Shown: piece after piece, positions 18,153 through 27,449 of the stretch
Layout of the letters: each line of letters begins with the position of its first letter
Numbering within the stretch: position 1 is the first letter of the stretch
NCBI RefSeq assembly: GCF_001439685.1
Contig: NZ_JYLH01000017.1
Span: 1-64,000 of the forward strand
Origin: Pseudomonas libanensis
GTDB taxonomy: Bacteria > Pseudomonadota > Gammaproteobacteria > Pseudomonadales > Pseudomonadaceae
DNA: 64,000 nucleotides
Reading direction: 5' to 3'
Made by a program: the position numbers and the translations under genes
The notes under the pieces: generated by a model
Database searches by the model: none
What the model was told of the DNA's origin: nothing
What the model saw: only the letters and a program-made list of their open reading frames with translations

Positions 18153-18872
18153 ATGAGACTGTCCCGCTTTTTCACCGACACCCCGCTGAGCCTAGGCGAT
18201 CACGAACTGCCCGAAGCCCAGGCACATTACATCAGCCGTGTATTGCGCATGGGTGAAGGCGATGCCGTGCAATTGTTCGACGGTTCTGGCCAGGAGTTCC
18301 GGGGCACCTTGCTGGAAGTCGGTAAAAAACGCGTCACTGTGCAACTGACAGAAAGCTTTGCCGGCCAGGCCGAATCACCGCTGCACGTCCATCTCGGCCA
18401 GGGCCTTTCCCGTGGCGAGCGCATGGATTGGGCGATCCAGAAAGCCACCGAACTGGGCGTCAACGCGATCACGCCGATCTTCACCGAGCGCTGCGAAGTG
18501 CGCCTCAAGGACGAGCGCGCCGACAAGCGTCTGCTGCACTGGCGCCAAGTGGCAATCAGCGCGTGCGAGCAATGTGGGCGTTCGACGGTGCCGGTGATTC
18601 ATGCGCCATTGCTGTTGGCGGACTGGCTCAAGCAGGTCGAGGCCGACCTGAAGCTGGTGCTGCACCCAGTGGCCGAGCCAATGGTCAGCCACGCCAAGCC
18701 ATCGCGCCTGGCGTTCCTGATCGGGCCGGAAGGTGGCTTGACGGATGGAGAAGTCGAAACTGCCCAGGGCGATGGCTTCCATGCCGCGCGGTTGGGGCCG
18801 CGAGTATTACGTACCGAAACCGCGCCGGTGGTGGCGCTGGCCGTTGCCCAGCAACTCTGGGGCGACTTCTAA
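18153..18872 (+). CDS. rsmE: 16S rRNA m3U1498 methyltransferase
   Basis: SPOUT-class enzyme that methylates N3 of U1498 in 16S rRNA using SAM. The N-terminal PUA-like part includes HYISRVLRMGEGD. The trefoil-knot SAM site shows FLIGPEGGLTDGEVE and LGPRVLRTETAPVVAL. Its 239 residues match the family. The start at 18153 puts the first residues MRLSRFF in the expected place; the ribosome binding site is weak. It is convergent with a solute-binding-protein gene, separated by 15 nt. Confidence 0.95.
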   Translation: MRLSRFFTDTPLSLGDHELPEAQAHYISRVLRMGEGDAVQLFDGSGQEFRGTLLEVGKKRVTVQLTESFAGQAESPLHVHLGQGLSRGERMDWAIQKATELGVNAITPIFTERCEVRLKDERADKRLLHWRQVAISACEQCGRSTVPVIHAPLLLADWLKQVEADLKLVLHPVAEPMVSHAKPSRLAFLIGPEGGLTDGEVETAQGDGFHAARLGPRVLRTETAPVVALAVAQQLWGDF

Positions 18873-18887
18873 AAGTGCAAGGGGCGA

Positions 18888-19805
18888 TCAGTCCACCGGA
18901 TCGCTGACCGGGCTGGCAATGATCGCCTTCAACTCACTGGTCATCGGAAACTCCAGGTTCAAGCCGTTCGGTGGAATCGGCTGCTCGAACCAGCGCTGGT
19001 AGATCCCGTTGATCGCCCCCGAGCGGTAAAGGTCGCCCAGGGCCTGGTTAACCACCGCGAGAAACTGTGGGTCATCCTTGCGGACCATGCAGCTGTAGAT
19101 CTCCCGCGATTGCTCCTTGCCCACGACCACCCAATGGTGTGGGTCCCTGGCCTTGGCGCGTTCGCCGTAGAGCAGCGCATCGTCCATATAGAACGCCACC
19201 GCACGGCCGGTCTCCAGCATCTTGAACGCCTCACCGTGGTCCTTGGCGCTGATCACGAACATATTGCTCTGATGTTCGGCGTTGTAGCGTTTGAGGAAGC
19301 GTTCGTTGGTGGTGCCGGCGGTGGTCACCACGTTCTTGCCCTTTAGGTCGGGGAGTCCGTGGATGCCGCTGGTCCTGGCCGTCAGTAACTGCCCCTTCAC
19401 ATAGATAAATCCATAGGAAAATGCCACCTGCGTCTGCCGTTCGGCGGTCACTCCGGTGGAGCCACACTCCAGGTCAACGGTGCCGTTCTGTACCAATGGG
19501 ATCCGGGTCTGGGACGTCACCAGACGATAATTCACACGCAAGTTTTTCAGGCCGGCCTGCTCCCGGACGCGCTCGACGATCCTGTGGGTGAGGTCCACCG
19601 AATACCCCATCGGCTTGCCGCTTTGATCGCCTATATACGAGAACGGCACTGACGCATCACGATAGCCAACGGAAATTTGCTGGCTGGCAGTGATTTTTTT
19701 CAAGGTTGCGCTGGATTCGCTCGCTGATGCCAGGGGTAGTCCCAGCGCCAGCGAAGCGAAAATGCAGGCCTTGAAAAGGCCACGGCTTACCGCTGCTTTT
19801 TGCAT
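18888..19805 (-). CDS. Amino-acid ABC transporter substrate-binding protein (GltI-like)
   Basis: A 305-residue periplasmic family 3 binding protein. The signal peptide ends LASASES near residue 30. The mature part carries ISVGYRDASVPFSYIGDQ and MGYSVDLTHRIVERV, and later NGTVDLECGSTGVTAERQ, typical of glutamate/aspartate-binding GltI. No permease genes lie here, so it may share a transporter encoded elsewhere. It sits 93 nt downstream of the D-amino-acid dehydrogenase gene on the same strand. That suggests uptake of the same amino acid that the enzyme oxidises, which is inference. Confidence 0.85.
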   Translation of the reverse strand: MQKAAVSRGLFKACIFASLALGLPLASASESSATLKKITASQQISVGYRDASVPFSYIGDQSGKPMGYSVDLTHRIVERVREQAGLKNLRVNYRLVTSQTRIPLVQNGTVDLECGSTGVTAERQTQVAFSYGFIYVKGQLLTARTSGIHGLPDLKGKNVVTTAGTTNERFLKRYNAEHQSNMFVISAKDHGEAFKMLETGRAVAFYMDDALLYGERAKARDPHHWVVVGKEQSREIYSCMVRKDDPQFLAVVNQALGDLYRSGAINGIYQRWFEQPIPPNGLNLEFPMTSELKAIIASPVSDPVD

Positions 19806-19898
19806 AGGGTCGTCCCGCTGGCTATAGCGATAGTTCGAGCCGGCAGCCGGCCTATCCAGGCATCGCTATTCATCTCTTTACACTCCAATATCCGAACG

Positions 19899-21140
19899 TC
19901 AGGCCGCCTTGGGAAGAAACACATGTGCGTCAATCGAAGTCGACCGCTCTGCAATCATTTCGGCCAGCAACTGGCCGCTGGCACACGCGAGCGTGAAGCC
20001 AAGAGCGCCATGCCCTAGGTTGAGCCACAGATTGCGATAGGAACTGGCACCAATCAGGGGCAGGCCGGTGGGCGTCGCTGGCCGCATCCCTGCCCATTCA
20101 ACCGCAGCGTCATAGTTGCCGCCCATCGGAAACGTCTGGCGAGCCAAGCGTTTTATCACCGCCAGGCGCTTGGGCTCCGGGGCGCTGTTGAAACCCACAA
20201 TGTCGACCATGGCGGCGACACGTAACTGTTCGCCGATTCGGGCATAAACAGTCCTGCGGTCGTAATCGGTCACATTGACCTTCGGCGCACTGTGCTGCTC
20301 GCCGATGGGCACACTGAGGCTGTAACCCTTGAGGGGGTAAAGCGGTAAACGCATGCCTGGCAGACCCAGGCTTGAACTGTTGTGACCGGCTGCCAGAACC
20401 AGGTTCTCCACAGGTATGACTTCGTCTTCGAGTTCCACGGCCACGACCGTACCAAACGCCTCATGGACACGCAGTACTTTGCGCCCGTAGACAATGCGAC
20501 AGCGTCCCGATGCCTCCAAATGCCCGCCAAGCTGCTGGCAAAATGCATGGCAATCGGCAACCTCTTCATTAGGGTTGTAAATACCGCCGACAAAGGTCCC
20601 CTCCATCAGGGACGGTTCAAGCTTGCGGCAGTCTTCAGCCGATAGCACCTGTTGCTGGAGGGGGTCAGTCAATTTGCGCCGCCCTTGGGCGAAGCTGTCA
20701 GCGGAACGGAAGGTCAGCAGTTTTCCATTGCGCTTCCAGTCGAACCCTTCCAGATGGTCCTCTACCCGCCAGCGGTTCAGGACGTCCTGGCTCATCGCTG
20801 CCAGGCGAAGCAAATGTGCAGAGTTTGTACGGTTGACTGAGGAGCGGCAGGCGCCGATGAAAGAGGCGAGCCAGCGCCATTGTGAAAGGTCCAGCCGGGG
20901 CCTGAGTTTCAGGGGAGACTCCGAGCGCAGCAGAAAACCAAGCGCCTTGAGTGGTACACCGGCGTCGGCAAGGGGGGTGACATAGCGATAGGACAGTTGG
21001 CCGCCATTGGCAAAACTGGTGGCACTACCCAGTTTTTTTTGCGCTTCGACCAAGGTGACTTCCATGCCTGCACGCATACATGCATAGGCACTCGCCAACC
21101 CGATGACACCACCGCCGATGATACATACTCGCCTTGCCAC
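19899..21140 (-). CDS. D-amino acid dehydrogenase (DadA-like FAD oxidoreductase)
   Basis: A 413-residue FAD-dependent DAO-type oxidoreductase with the dinucleotide motif IIGGGVIGLASAY at residues 7-19 and the C-terminal WAGMRPATPTGLPLIG. It resembles DadA, which deaminates D-amino acids to 2-oxo acids and feeds electrons to the respiratory chain. It is not next to an alanine racemase, so it is probably a paralogue with another substrate rather than DadA itself. The start is a GTG at 21140 with GAGGTG just upstream; the nearby ATG at 21142 is out of frame. A LysR gene is divergent. Confidence 0.85.
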   Translation of the reverse strand: MARRVCIIGGGVIGLASAYACMRAGMEVTLVEAQKKLGSATSFANGGQLSYRYVTPLADAGVPLKALGFLLRSESPLKLRPRLDLSQWRWLASFIGACRSSVNRTNSAHLLRLAAMSQDVLNRWRVEDHLEGFDWKRNGKLLTFRSADSFAQGRRKLTDPLQQQVLSAEDCRKLEPSLMEGTFVGGIYNPNEEVADCHAFCQQLGGHLEASGRCRIVYGRKVLRVHEAFGTVVAVELEDEVIPVENLVLAAGHNSSSLGLPGMRLPLYPLKGYSLSVPIGEQHSAPKVNVTDYDRRTVYARIGEQLRVAAMVDIVGFNSAPEPKRLAVIKRLARQTFPMGGNYDAAVEWAGMRPATPTGLPLIGASSYRNLWLNLGHGALGFTLACASGQLLAEMIAERSTSIDAHVFLPKAA

Positions 21141-21219
21141 ATTGACACCTCACATGGATTGAAACGAAATCCAGAGTAGGTTCAGGTGACAAAAGTTGAA
21201 CAATGAATAAAGGTAAGCC

Positions 21220-21235
21220 ACCTATAAGTTAAGGT
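21220..21235. promoter_or_regulatory. Candidate LysR-type operator
   Basis: ACCT-ATAAGTTA-AGGT is a 16-bp dyad within the 96-nt divergent region between the dehydrogenase gene and its lysR neighbour. It is adjacent to the lysR start codon, which would fit autoregulation. The motif is an inference from position and symmetry. Confidence 0.35.
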
Positions 21236-21236
21236 T

Positions 21237-22148
21237 ATGAAATTCATGCGTCTGCGACATATCGAAATCTTCCAGGCCATCCGCCAGACCGGCTCCGTCA
21301 GCGCCGCCGCGCAGTTGCTGCACGTCTCGCAACCAGCGGTGACCAAGGTGCTGCAGCACGCCGAATTGCAGTTGGGCTTTCCGTTGTTTCTAAGGGTGCG
21401 TGGCAAGTTACAGCCCACACCGGAAGCCCTGGCCCTGGAAAGCGAAGTCGAGAAAGTCACAACGAGCCTGCAAGGGGTGCAACGGCTGGCCAAGAGCTTG
21501 CGCCATACGCCTGAGCAAAGCGTGCGCATCGGCGCCATTCCGGCGCTGGCGCAGTCGCTGCTGCCGCCGTCAATCCTTGAGTGGAAACGCAGCTACCCGG
21601 ACATGGTCTGCGAGCTGTCCAGCGACCATAGCCGCGAGCTGGTGCAGCAGTTGTTGATGCGCGAAATCGACCTGGCGCTGACCCTCAATTTCTCCGGCCA
21701 CCCGGGGCTCACCAGCCAGATACTGGCGAACGGGGCGCTGGTAGCGTTGGCCTCCAAGGCGTACTGGCCTGAGGCTGAATCAAGCAAGCCATTGCCTTTG
21801 GCCGAACTGGCGAATACGTCGCTGATTGGTCTTTCCAGCGCTGATCCGTTGGCGGCAAAGCTCGACAGTTACCTGGAAAATATTGACCCACCGCCACAAA
21901 TAAGCATTTCCGTACAAACCTATTCCCTGGCCCGGGCCATGGTCGAGTCCGGTGCGGGAATAACGGTGATCGATCCCTTCACGGCCCTCGGTGCGTCCAC
22001 GACGACGATGTGCATTCGCACGCTTGTCCCGCAGTTGCCGATCACCCTGTACGCCCTGACTCGCGCCAACGAACCGCCTCCACATATGTTGGCCGACCTG
22101 CTGCAGATCTTCGGCAACCGGGCACGTGAGTTGCTCGAGCGCCTGTAA
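21237..22148 (+). CDS. LysR family transcriptional regulator
   Basis: A 303-residue LysR regulator with the N-terminal winged helix-turn-helix (RHIEIFQAIRQTGSVSAAAQ, then LLHVSQPAVTKVLQHAE, about residues 6-42) and a C-terminal effector domain. It is divergent from the D-amino-acid dehydrogenase and binding-protein pair, which are its likely targets by the usual LysR arrangement. An in-frame ATG at 21246 is an alternative start. It is convergent with trhA, 15 nt apart. Confidence 0.9.
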   Translation: MKFMRLRHIEIFQAIRQTGSVSAAAQLLHVSQPAVTKVLQHAELQLGFPLFLRVRGKLQPTPEALALESEVEKVTTSLQGVQRLAKSLRHTPEQSVRIGAIPALAQSLLPPSILEWKRSYPDMVCELSSDHSRELVQQLLMREIDLALTLNFSGHPGLTSQILANGALVALASKAYWPEAESSKPLPLAELANTSLIGLSSADPLAAKLDSYLENIDPPPQISISVQTYSLARAMVESGAGITVIDPFTALGASTTTMCIRTLVPQLPITLYALTRANEPPPHMLADLLQIFGNRARELLERL

Positions 22149-22163
22149 GCATGTCCCCTTCAT

Positions 22164-22781
22164 TCAGAGCACGTAATGCATGATCGCCACGAAATGCAGC
22201 AGGCTGCCACCGATGACAAACAGATGCCAGATCCCATGGGAATGGCGCAGGCGATCCTCCAGGGCAAAAAAGATAATACCGACGGTATACAACACCCCGC
22301 CCGACGCCAACCAGATGAATCCCGCCGTACCCAGCGCCGCCATCAGCGGCTTGACCGCCACCAGCACGATCCAGCCCATCACCGCGTAAATGATGATGGA
22401 TAGTATCCGTGCCTCCGAGCGCGGCTTGATCTCTTGCAGGATACCGATCACAGCCAGCCCCCACACGATTCCGAACAACGTCCAGCCCCAAGGCCCGCGC
22501 AGGGTCACCAGGCAGAACGGCGTGTAGCTGCCGGCGATCAACAGGTAGATGGAAAAGTGATCGACCTTCTGCATGATCGCTTTTCGCCGCCCCTGCACGC
22601 TGTGGTACACCGTCGACGCGCTGTACAGCACCATCAGGGTAAAGCCGTAGATCGCCACGCTGACGATCTTCCAGGGGCTGCCGTCCAGGCTCGCCACCAC
22701 CAACATCCACACGGCGCCAATACACGCCGCGATTGCACCGAGCAAATGGCTCCAGGCGTTGAATCGTTCCCCGTGGTACAT
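22164..22781 (-). CDS. trhA: Hemolysin III family (TrhA/YqfA) membrane protein
   Basis: A 205-residue integral membrane protein with seven predicted helices, of the PAQR/hemolysin III family. It starts with the family signature YHGERFNAWSHLLGA. Conserved histidines (WSHLLG, TVYHSV, HLFVIGGSLLHF) would form the metal site. In E. coli, TrhA affects membrane energetics and lipid homeostasis; haemolysis is not a general property. It is monocistronic and divergent from mdcR. Confidence 0.88.
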   Translation of the reverse strand: MYHGERFNAWSHLLGAIAACIGAVWMLVVASLDGSPWKIVSVAIYGFTLMVLYSASTVYHSVQGRRKAIMQKVDHFSIYLLIAGSYTPFCLVTLRGPWGWTLFGIVWGLAVIGILQEIKPRSEARILSIIIYAVMGWIVLVAVKPLMAALGTAGFIWLASGGVLYTVGIIFFALEDRLRHSHGIWHLFVIGGSLLHFVAIMHYVL

Positions 22782-22921
22782 CTGTCACCGACCTCCCCAT
22801 AACCTTCAAGAACAGGCTGGCAAGCGTCCAGCCTTGCGCATAAGAGTGCAAGCAGCTTGTGACGTTCCGAGGACGGCGCACGCGTTTGCGGGCACAATTG
22901 CAGGCAATCGAACAAGAGCCC

Positions 22922-23842
22922 ATGGCCATGCTGATTGACGAAGAGTTCACCCTCAAGAAGCTGGAAATCTTCCTGGCGTTCATGCGCACCGGCAACCTGG
23001 CCCGCGCCGCCGCCGAGTTGCAAACCAGCAACGTCAGCGTACACCGCGCCATCCACTCCCTGGAAAATGCCCTGCGCTGCCCGCTGTTCAAGCACGAAGG
23101 CCGCAACCTCACCCCGCTGGAAAGCGCCTATGTGCTCGAAGAGCGCGCACAGAAATTGGTGGCCGATGTGGTCGACAGCGTACGCCTGACCCGCGAAGCC
23201 GCCGGGTTCTCCGCCGAGCGTTTCAAGCTCGGCTCGCTGTATTCGCTGACGGTAAAAACCGTACCGCAACTGATCATGGGCCTGAAAATCCGCCGCAGCG
23301 AACTCAACATCGACCTGATCCTCGGCTCCAATTTCGACCTGCTCTACAAACTCAAGAACATGGAAGTCGACGCGATCCTCATCTCCCTCGACGAACACGC
23401 CAACGACCCTGACTGTGAGCAGATCGCCCTGTTCAGCGATGACATCTTCCTGGCCACCCCGGCCGACTCCCCCCTGGACCGCAACCAGGAAATCGACCTG
23501 GCCGATGTACGCGACGCTACCTTCATCACCCTCACCCAGGGCTTCGCCACACACCAGGACGGCAACCGGGTGTTCAAGCAAGCGGGGTTCGAGCCGAAGG
23601 TGGCGATGCAGGTGAACGATATCTTCACCTTGCTGAGCATGGTCAGTTCAGGGGTGGGTTATGCGCTGCTGCCGGGGCGGATTGCAGCGGTGTATGAAAA
23701 CCGCGTGAAGCTGATACCGCTGCAACCCCGGTATCGGTTGCAGCAGCATATCGGCGTAGTGTTCCTGAAGGCCAAGGAGCGCGACCCGAACCTGCTGGCG
23801 TTGCTGGCGGAGTGTCGGATGTATGCCAATCGCCAGGTTTGA
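22922..23842 (+). CDS. mdcR: LysR family regulator of malonate utilisation
   Basis: A 306-residue LysR regulator whose N-terminus FTLKKLEIFLAFMRTGNLAR and helix-turn-helix AAAELQTSNVSVHRAIHSLE match MdcR proteins that activate malonate decarboxylase genes with malonate as signal. It lies at the far, downstream end of the mdc cluster and is convergent with madM, with a REPIN between. ATGs at 22922 and 22928 are both possible starts. Confidence 0.9.
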   Translation: MAMLIDEEFTLKKLEIFLAFMRTGNLARAAAELQTSNVSVHRAIHSLENALRCPLFKHEGRNLTPLESAYVLEERAQKLVADVVDSVRLTREAAGFSAERFKLGSLYSLTVKTVPQLIMGLKIRRSELNIDLILGSNFDLLYKLKNMEVDAILISLDEHANDPDCEQIALFSDDIFLATPADSPLDRNQEIDLADVRDATFITLTQGFATHQDGNRVFKQAGFEPKVAMQVNDIFTLLSMVSSGVGYALLPGRIAAVYENRVKLIPLQPRYRLQQHIGVVFLKAKERDPNLLALLAECRMYANRQV

Positions 23843-23845
23843 GAT

Positions 23846-23936
23846 CGCTATCGGGGGCAAGCCCCCTCCCACACTTGACCGAGTTCCTACCTGAGAATGC
23901 GGTCAACATGTGGGAGGGGGCTTGCCCCCGATAGCG
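23846..23936. repeat. REPIN with perfect 28-bp arms
   Basis: CGCTATCGGGGGCAAGCC..CTCCCACA at the left is the exact reverse complement of TGTGGGAG..GATAGCG at the right, over 28 bp. It separates the convergent mdcR and madM genes and may also end both transcripts. Confidence 0.9.
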
Positions 23937-23962
23937 CCAGACCAAACAGCGAAAATCCCCAG

Positions 23963-24727
23963 TCAGCCCACCAACCCCCTCATCACCAAAAACAACAACG
24001 ACGGCCCCAACAAACACCCCAGCGCTGTATAAAACGCCGCGGTCAAACACCCATAAGGCACCAGCTTCGGATCAGTCGCCGCCAACCCGCCCGCCACGCC
24101 GCTGGAGGTGCCCATCAAGCCGCCGAAGATCACCGCACTGCGCGGGTTGTTCAGCCCGATCAGCGGCGCCACGAACGGCGTCATCACCATCACCAGAATC
24201 GCCTTGATCAACCCGGCGGCAATGGACAGCGCCATCACCTCGGAACTGGCCCCGATCGCCGCGCCGGTCACCGGGCCGACGATATAGGTCACGGCTCCGG
24301 CGCCGATGGTGGTGAGGCTCACCGCATCGGTATAACCGAACGCCATCGCCACTCCGACCCCGGCAATAAACGACGAACCCACGCCGACAAACAACGCCAG
24401 TACGCCAACATACCCAGCGCGCTTGAGCTCATCGACACTCACGCCAAACGCCGTGGCGACAATGGCAAAGTCCCGCAGCATGGCACCGCCCAACAGGCCG
24501 ATACCCGACAACAGCGGAATATCCACCACCCCTTTCGAGCCGCCGGTAAAGGCCCCGCCCACATACGACAGCACCAAGCCCAGCAGGATGGCGATGGCCG
24601 AGCCATGCAGGCGGCCTTTGGTAAAGGTGTCGGAAATCCAGTAGGAGACCCACATGGTCAGGCCGATCACGGCAAAACCACTGATCAAGCCGTAGCCGGT
24701 GATTACTTTCATCATCGATTCGTACAT
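23963..24727 (-). CDS. madM: Malonate transporter subunit MadM
   Basis: A 254-residue inner-membrane protein with about eight hydrophobic helices, of the MadM family. With MadL it forms a sodium-dependent malonate importer. Typical segments are YGLISGFAVIGLTMWVSYWI and PRSAVIFGGLMGTSSGVAGG. The ATG at 24727 is preferred. A GTG at 24736 in the same frame overlaps the madL stop as GTGA and is a real alternative. It is the last gene of the mdc-mad unit. Confidence 0.93.
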   Translation of the reverse strand: MYESMMKVITGYGLISGFAVIGLTMWVSYWISDTFTKGRLHGSAIAILLGLVLSYVGGAFTGGSKGVVDIPLLSGIGLLGGAMLRDFAIVATAFGVSVDELKRAGYVGVLALFVGVGSSFIAGVGVAMAFGYTDAVSLTTIGAGAVTYIVGPVTGAAIGASSEVMALSIAAGLIKAILVMVMTPFVAPLIGLNNPRSAVIFGGLMGTSSGVAGGLAATDPKLVPYGCLTAAFYTALGCLLGPSLLFLVMRGLVG

Positions 24728-24732
24728 GGCGA

Positions 24733-25125
24733 TCACCCGGCTTCTTTGGTGGGAACAACCGCAGCAGGCTCACGGTTGCCGATGCGTACCAACACCGGCA
24801 CCAGGGCAAAGCCCAGCACCACCGCAACGGTCCCGGCCAGAATCGCCATGGGCCCGCCGCTGATGGCGCCATATACGTTTTGCTGGGCCGCCATCGCCAC
24901 CACAATCGGGATATAGATCGCGGCCCAGAAGCTCACGCCCTGCTCCGACTTGCCGGTAAACAAGCCGCGCTTACCGAGGTAACTGCCCAGGCCGATCAAC
25001 AGCAACATGGCGATACCCACCCCGCCGACGTTGGCCGGGATACCCATCCATTTGCCCAGCAGCTCACCGACAAACAGGCCAGCCAATGTACACAGCGCCA
25101 GAAACGCCACACCGTAGATAATCAT
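24733..25125 (-). CDS. madL: Malonate transporter subunit MadL
   Basis: A 130-residue inner-membrane protein with four hydrophobic helices, of the MadL family, and partner of MadM in malonate uptake. MIIYGVAFLALCTLAGLFVG opens the first helix, and GIPANVGGVGIAMLLLIGLG is family typical. GAGGA upstream sets the start at 25125. It follows mdcH after 67 nt and is coupled to madM. Use of madLM in place of an mdcF carrier is a common pseudomonad arrangement. Confidence 0.93.
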   Translation of the reverse strand: MIIYGVAFLALCTLAGLFVGELLGKWMGIPANVGGVGIAMLLLIGLGSYLGKRGLFTGKSEQGVSFWAAIYIPIVVAMAAQQNVYGAISGGPMAILAGTVAVVLGFALVPVLVRIGNREPAAVVPTKEAG

Positions 25126-25192
25126 GGTTGTTGTCCTCAAAGTGCTCGTTCGAAATTGTTGTTTTTGTGCTTCGAAAGCCTTGGGTGCTGCT

Positions 25193-26092
25193 TTATCGGT
25201 GGCGGCGTTCCTCCTCTTGCAGCAGCGCCTGCAAGGTGTCCAGGCGCGCGCCTTCGCAGGCGATCACCGTGCCTTGGTCGAAGACGCGGCGCGACAGACC
25301 GGTGAGCACCGCGCCCGGAGGCAATTCGATCTGCAGGCGCACGCCGCGCTCATAGGCGCTTTGCACGGTGCCGCGCCAGTCAACGACGCGGCACATATTG
25401 AAGGCCAGGTCATCGCGCAGTTGCTCGGGGTTGTGGATGGGTCGTGCGCGGGTGCTGCTCAGGTAGGTGATGCGCGGCGCCTTGAGCGGCACGAAAGCTT
25501 GGGCCAGGACCTGGGCCGGCTGTTCCAGCAACGCGCAGTGGGACGGCACGCTGACGGCCAGGCGCTTGGCGGTGCCGTTGCCTTTGATACGTTCAGCAAC
25601 GCGCTTCATGGCTTCATCGCTACCGGCGATGACGGTCTGGTTATCGGCGTTGATATTGGCCAGGTACACCGGGGTCAGTGGGCTGTGGATATCCGCCAGC
25701 AGCGCCTCGACGCTGGATAATTCAGGGCCAATCAGGGCGGTCATGCCGTAGCCCTGTGGATAAGCCTGCTGCATCAGCTCGCCCCGCAAGCTCACCAGCT
25801 TTACCGCGTCAGCGAAGTCCAGGGCTCCGGCGATGACGGCGGCTGGGTAGGCGCCGATGGACAGGCCCGCCACGTAATCAGGCGTATGTTGCAACTGGCG
25901 GGCATGGGCGACGCCGACGATCAGCAGGCACAGTTGCACCGCGCGCGTGCTCGCCAAGGCCTGCGCCGAATCGAGCCGACGAACATCTTCACCCAAGGCA
26001 TCACTGGCTTCTTCCAGAACCTCGGCCGATAGCGCCTGGAGCATGCCCGCGCGCTGGGCGCCCTGTCCCGGAAACACCAGAAGGCTGCTCAT
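25193..26092 (-). CDS. mdcH: Malonate decarboxylase epsilon subunit (malonyl transferase)
   Basis: A 299-residue FabD-like acyltransferase that loads malonyl (from malonyl-CoA) onto the decarboxylase acyl carrier protein to start the cycle. FPGQGAQRAGML opens the fold and VAGLSIGAYPA carries the GxSxG nucleophile. The catalytic histidine is in VPSHCALLEQPA. The start ATG overlaps the mdcG stop as ATGA, so the two are translationally coupled. Confidence 0.94.
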   Translation of the reverse strand: MSSLLVFPGQGAQRAGMLQALSAEVLEEASDALGEDVRRLDSAQALASTRAVQLCLLIVGVAHARQLQHTPDYVAGLSIGAYPAAVIAGALDFADAVKLVSLRGELMQQAYPQGYGMTALIGPELSSVEALLADIHSPLTPVYLANINADNQTVIAGSDEAMKRVAERIKGNGTAKRLAVSVPSHCALLEQPAQVLAQAFVPLKAPRITYLSSTRARPIHNPEQLRDDLAFNMCRVVDWRGTVQSAYERGVRLQIELPPGAVLTGLSRRVFDQGTVIACEGARLDTLQALLQEEERRHR

Positions 26093-26685
26093 ACCGCAGC
26101 CTGCCAAGGGTCGAGCACAAGGTGCGCGCCGTTGCTGGTTTTGAGCAGCACACGACGAGATCCGCCGGCCCATTCGCGCAAGGCGACTGCACCAAACGGG
26201 GTTTGCAGTTGCAGGTCCACGGCGCACGGCGCGGTGTCCAGTTTTGCCAGTAACGCCCGCGCCTCAAAGCGATCAAGCGGTTCGGGGGTGCGCAAAATCA
26301 AATCCAGATCGCTCATGGCATGCAACACTTCGACGCCACTCGCCAATTCAAATCCGGCACTGCCGCTGACGCCCCAGACTAGCTGCGCCAACACTGGCCG
26401 CAGTTGAGCGAGCGCCCGCAGCGCGGGTAAATCCCGTGATGAGGTCACCTGGCGCAAGTCTTCAGGCGCCACGTGCCGTTGCACCGCGGCAATGGGCATC
26501 AGCGCCGCAAACCGCTGCTCACGCAAACGCCCACGTATGCCAACCGCCACCTGGGCCGGTTCGGTCACGGCGCGACGCACCACCACCGGATGCCCGGCGT
26601 CGATTGCTTCCAGCACCCAGGCCGGAGCGTCCGCAGGCAGGTGCGCCGGGGTCATGCCCCAGAGCAAATCGTGGGCGTTCACCAT
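26089..26685 (-). CDS. mdcG: Phosphoribosyl-dephospho-CoA transferase (holo-ACP synthase)
   Basis: A 198-residue nucleotidyltransferase that attaches the 2'-(5''-phosphoribosyl)-3'-dephospho-CoA prosthetic group to a serine of MdcC. The DxD of the active site is in AMSDLDLILRTP. It overlaps mdcE by 7 nt and mdcH by 4 nt. Length and position between mdcE and mdcH match other pseudomonad clusters. Confidence 0.92.
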   Translation of the reverse strand: MVNAHDLLWGMTPAHLPADAPAWVLEAIDAGHPVVVRRAVTEPAQVAVGIRGRLREQRFAALMPIAAVQRHVAPEDLRQVTSSRDLPALRALAQLRPVLAQLVWGVSGSAGFELASGVEVLHAMSDLDLILRTPEPLDRFEARALLAKLDTAPCAVDLQLQTPFGAVALREWAGGSRRVLLKTSNGAHLVLDPWQAAV

Positions 26686-27449
26686 TGTTCCCGCAGCAGT
26701 TGGCGTACGAGGCTTGAGGCGGCGCGATTAGTCGCACCGAGACGGCCTTTTAAATCAGGCTGCGCGACATCTTTGATCGCCTGCACCAGGCAATCGGTGA
26801 CCCGCGCCACGTCGTCCGATGTTGGCTGTTCAATCTGGCTCACCGACAAGGTCTCCCAGAGCAAACCCAGGCTGGCATAACTGTCGATGTCATAGGCCAT
26901 GGGCGGCACACTGGCGGCCAGGGCTTCGAGCTCTTCAACACTGCGCAAGGTCACCCGCGCCGCCGAAGCCTTGCCCATGGCGTGCACCATCACCCCAGGG
27001 TCGCGCAGGGCGATCAGGCGATTGGCCTGATAGCCATGGGCCAGAAACGCACCGGACATGGCCTTGCCCACCAGCAATGCGATCACCGGGTGGCCGGCCA
27101 GGCGTGCGCGGGCGTAGCTGTCGGCAGCGGCGGCCAGGGCCTGGTGGATGCCGAGGGCTTCTTCACGACGGCCATAGGCTTGGCTGGGCACATCGACGAT
27201 GGCGATGATGGGGCGTTTGTCACCCGTCGCGATGGCTTCATCGACGGCCTTGGCGAGCCCCCAACCTTCCAGCAACCCGACTTCGCCACTGCGCGCACGC
27301 GGGAAACGGTTATTCGGGTCGGTGACCACGGCGATAAAGCGCACCGCCTGCTTACCCAATACGCCGTCTGCGACTTTCAATGAGTCCGGCAAGCCCTCTA
27401 CGGGTGTTGCGCCAGCGCTCAAAGCGTTGAACCACTGCAACCCTCTCAT
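26679..27449 (-). CDS. mdcE: Malonate decarboxylase gamma subunit
   Basis: A 256-residue crotonase-fold carboxyltransferase subunit that joins MdcD to decarboxylate malonyl-S-ACP to acetyl-S-ACP. IIAIVDVPSQAYGRREEALG and ALLVGKAMSGAFLAHGYQAN correspond to the acyl-binding region of acetyl-CoA-carboxylase-like proteins. The start overlaps the mdcD stop as ATGA. Confidence 0.94.
   Translation of the reverse strand: MRGLQWFNALSAGATPVEGLPDSLKVADGVLGKQAVRFIAVVTDPNNRFPRARSGEVGLLEGWGLAKAVDEAIATGDKRPIIAIVDVPSQAYGRREEALGIHQALAAAADSYARARLAGHPVIALLVGKAMSGAFLAHGYQANRLIALRDPGVMVHAMGKASAARVTLRSVEELEALAASVPPMAYDIDSYASLGLLWETLSVSQIEQPTSDDVARVTDCLVQAIKDVAQPDLKGRLGATNRAASSLVRQLLREQW

Noticed and set aside
22922..23842. 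mdcR as a regulator of trhA
   Set aside because: The divergent position would allow it, but the protein resembles MdcR and the mdc cluster is complete next to it, so malonate control is the better reading.
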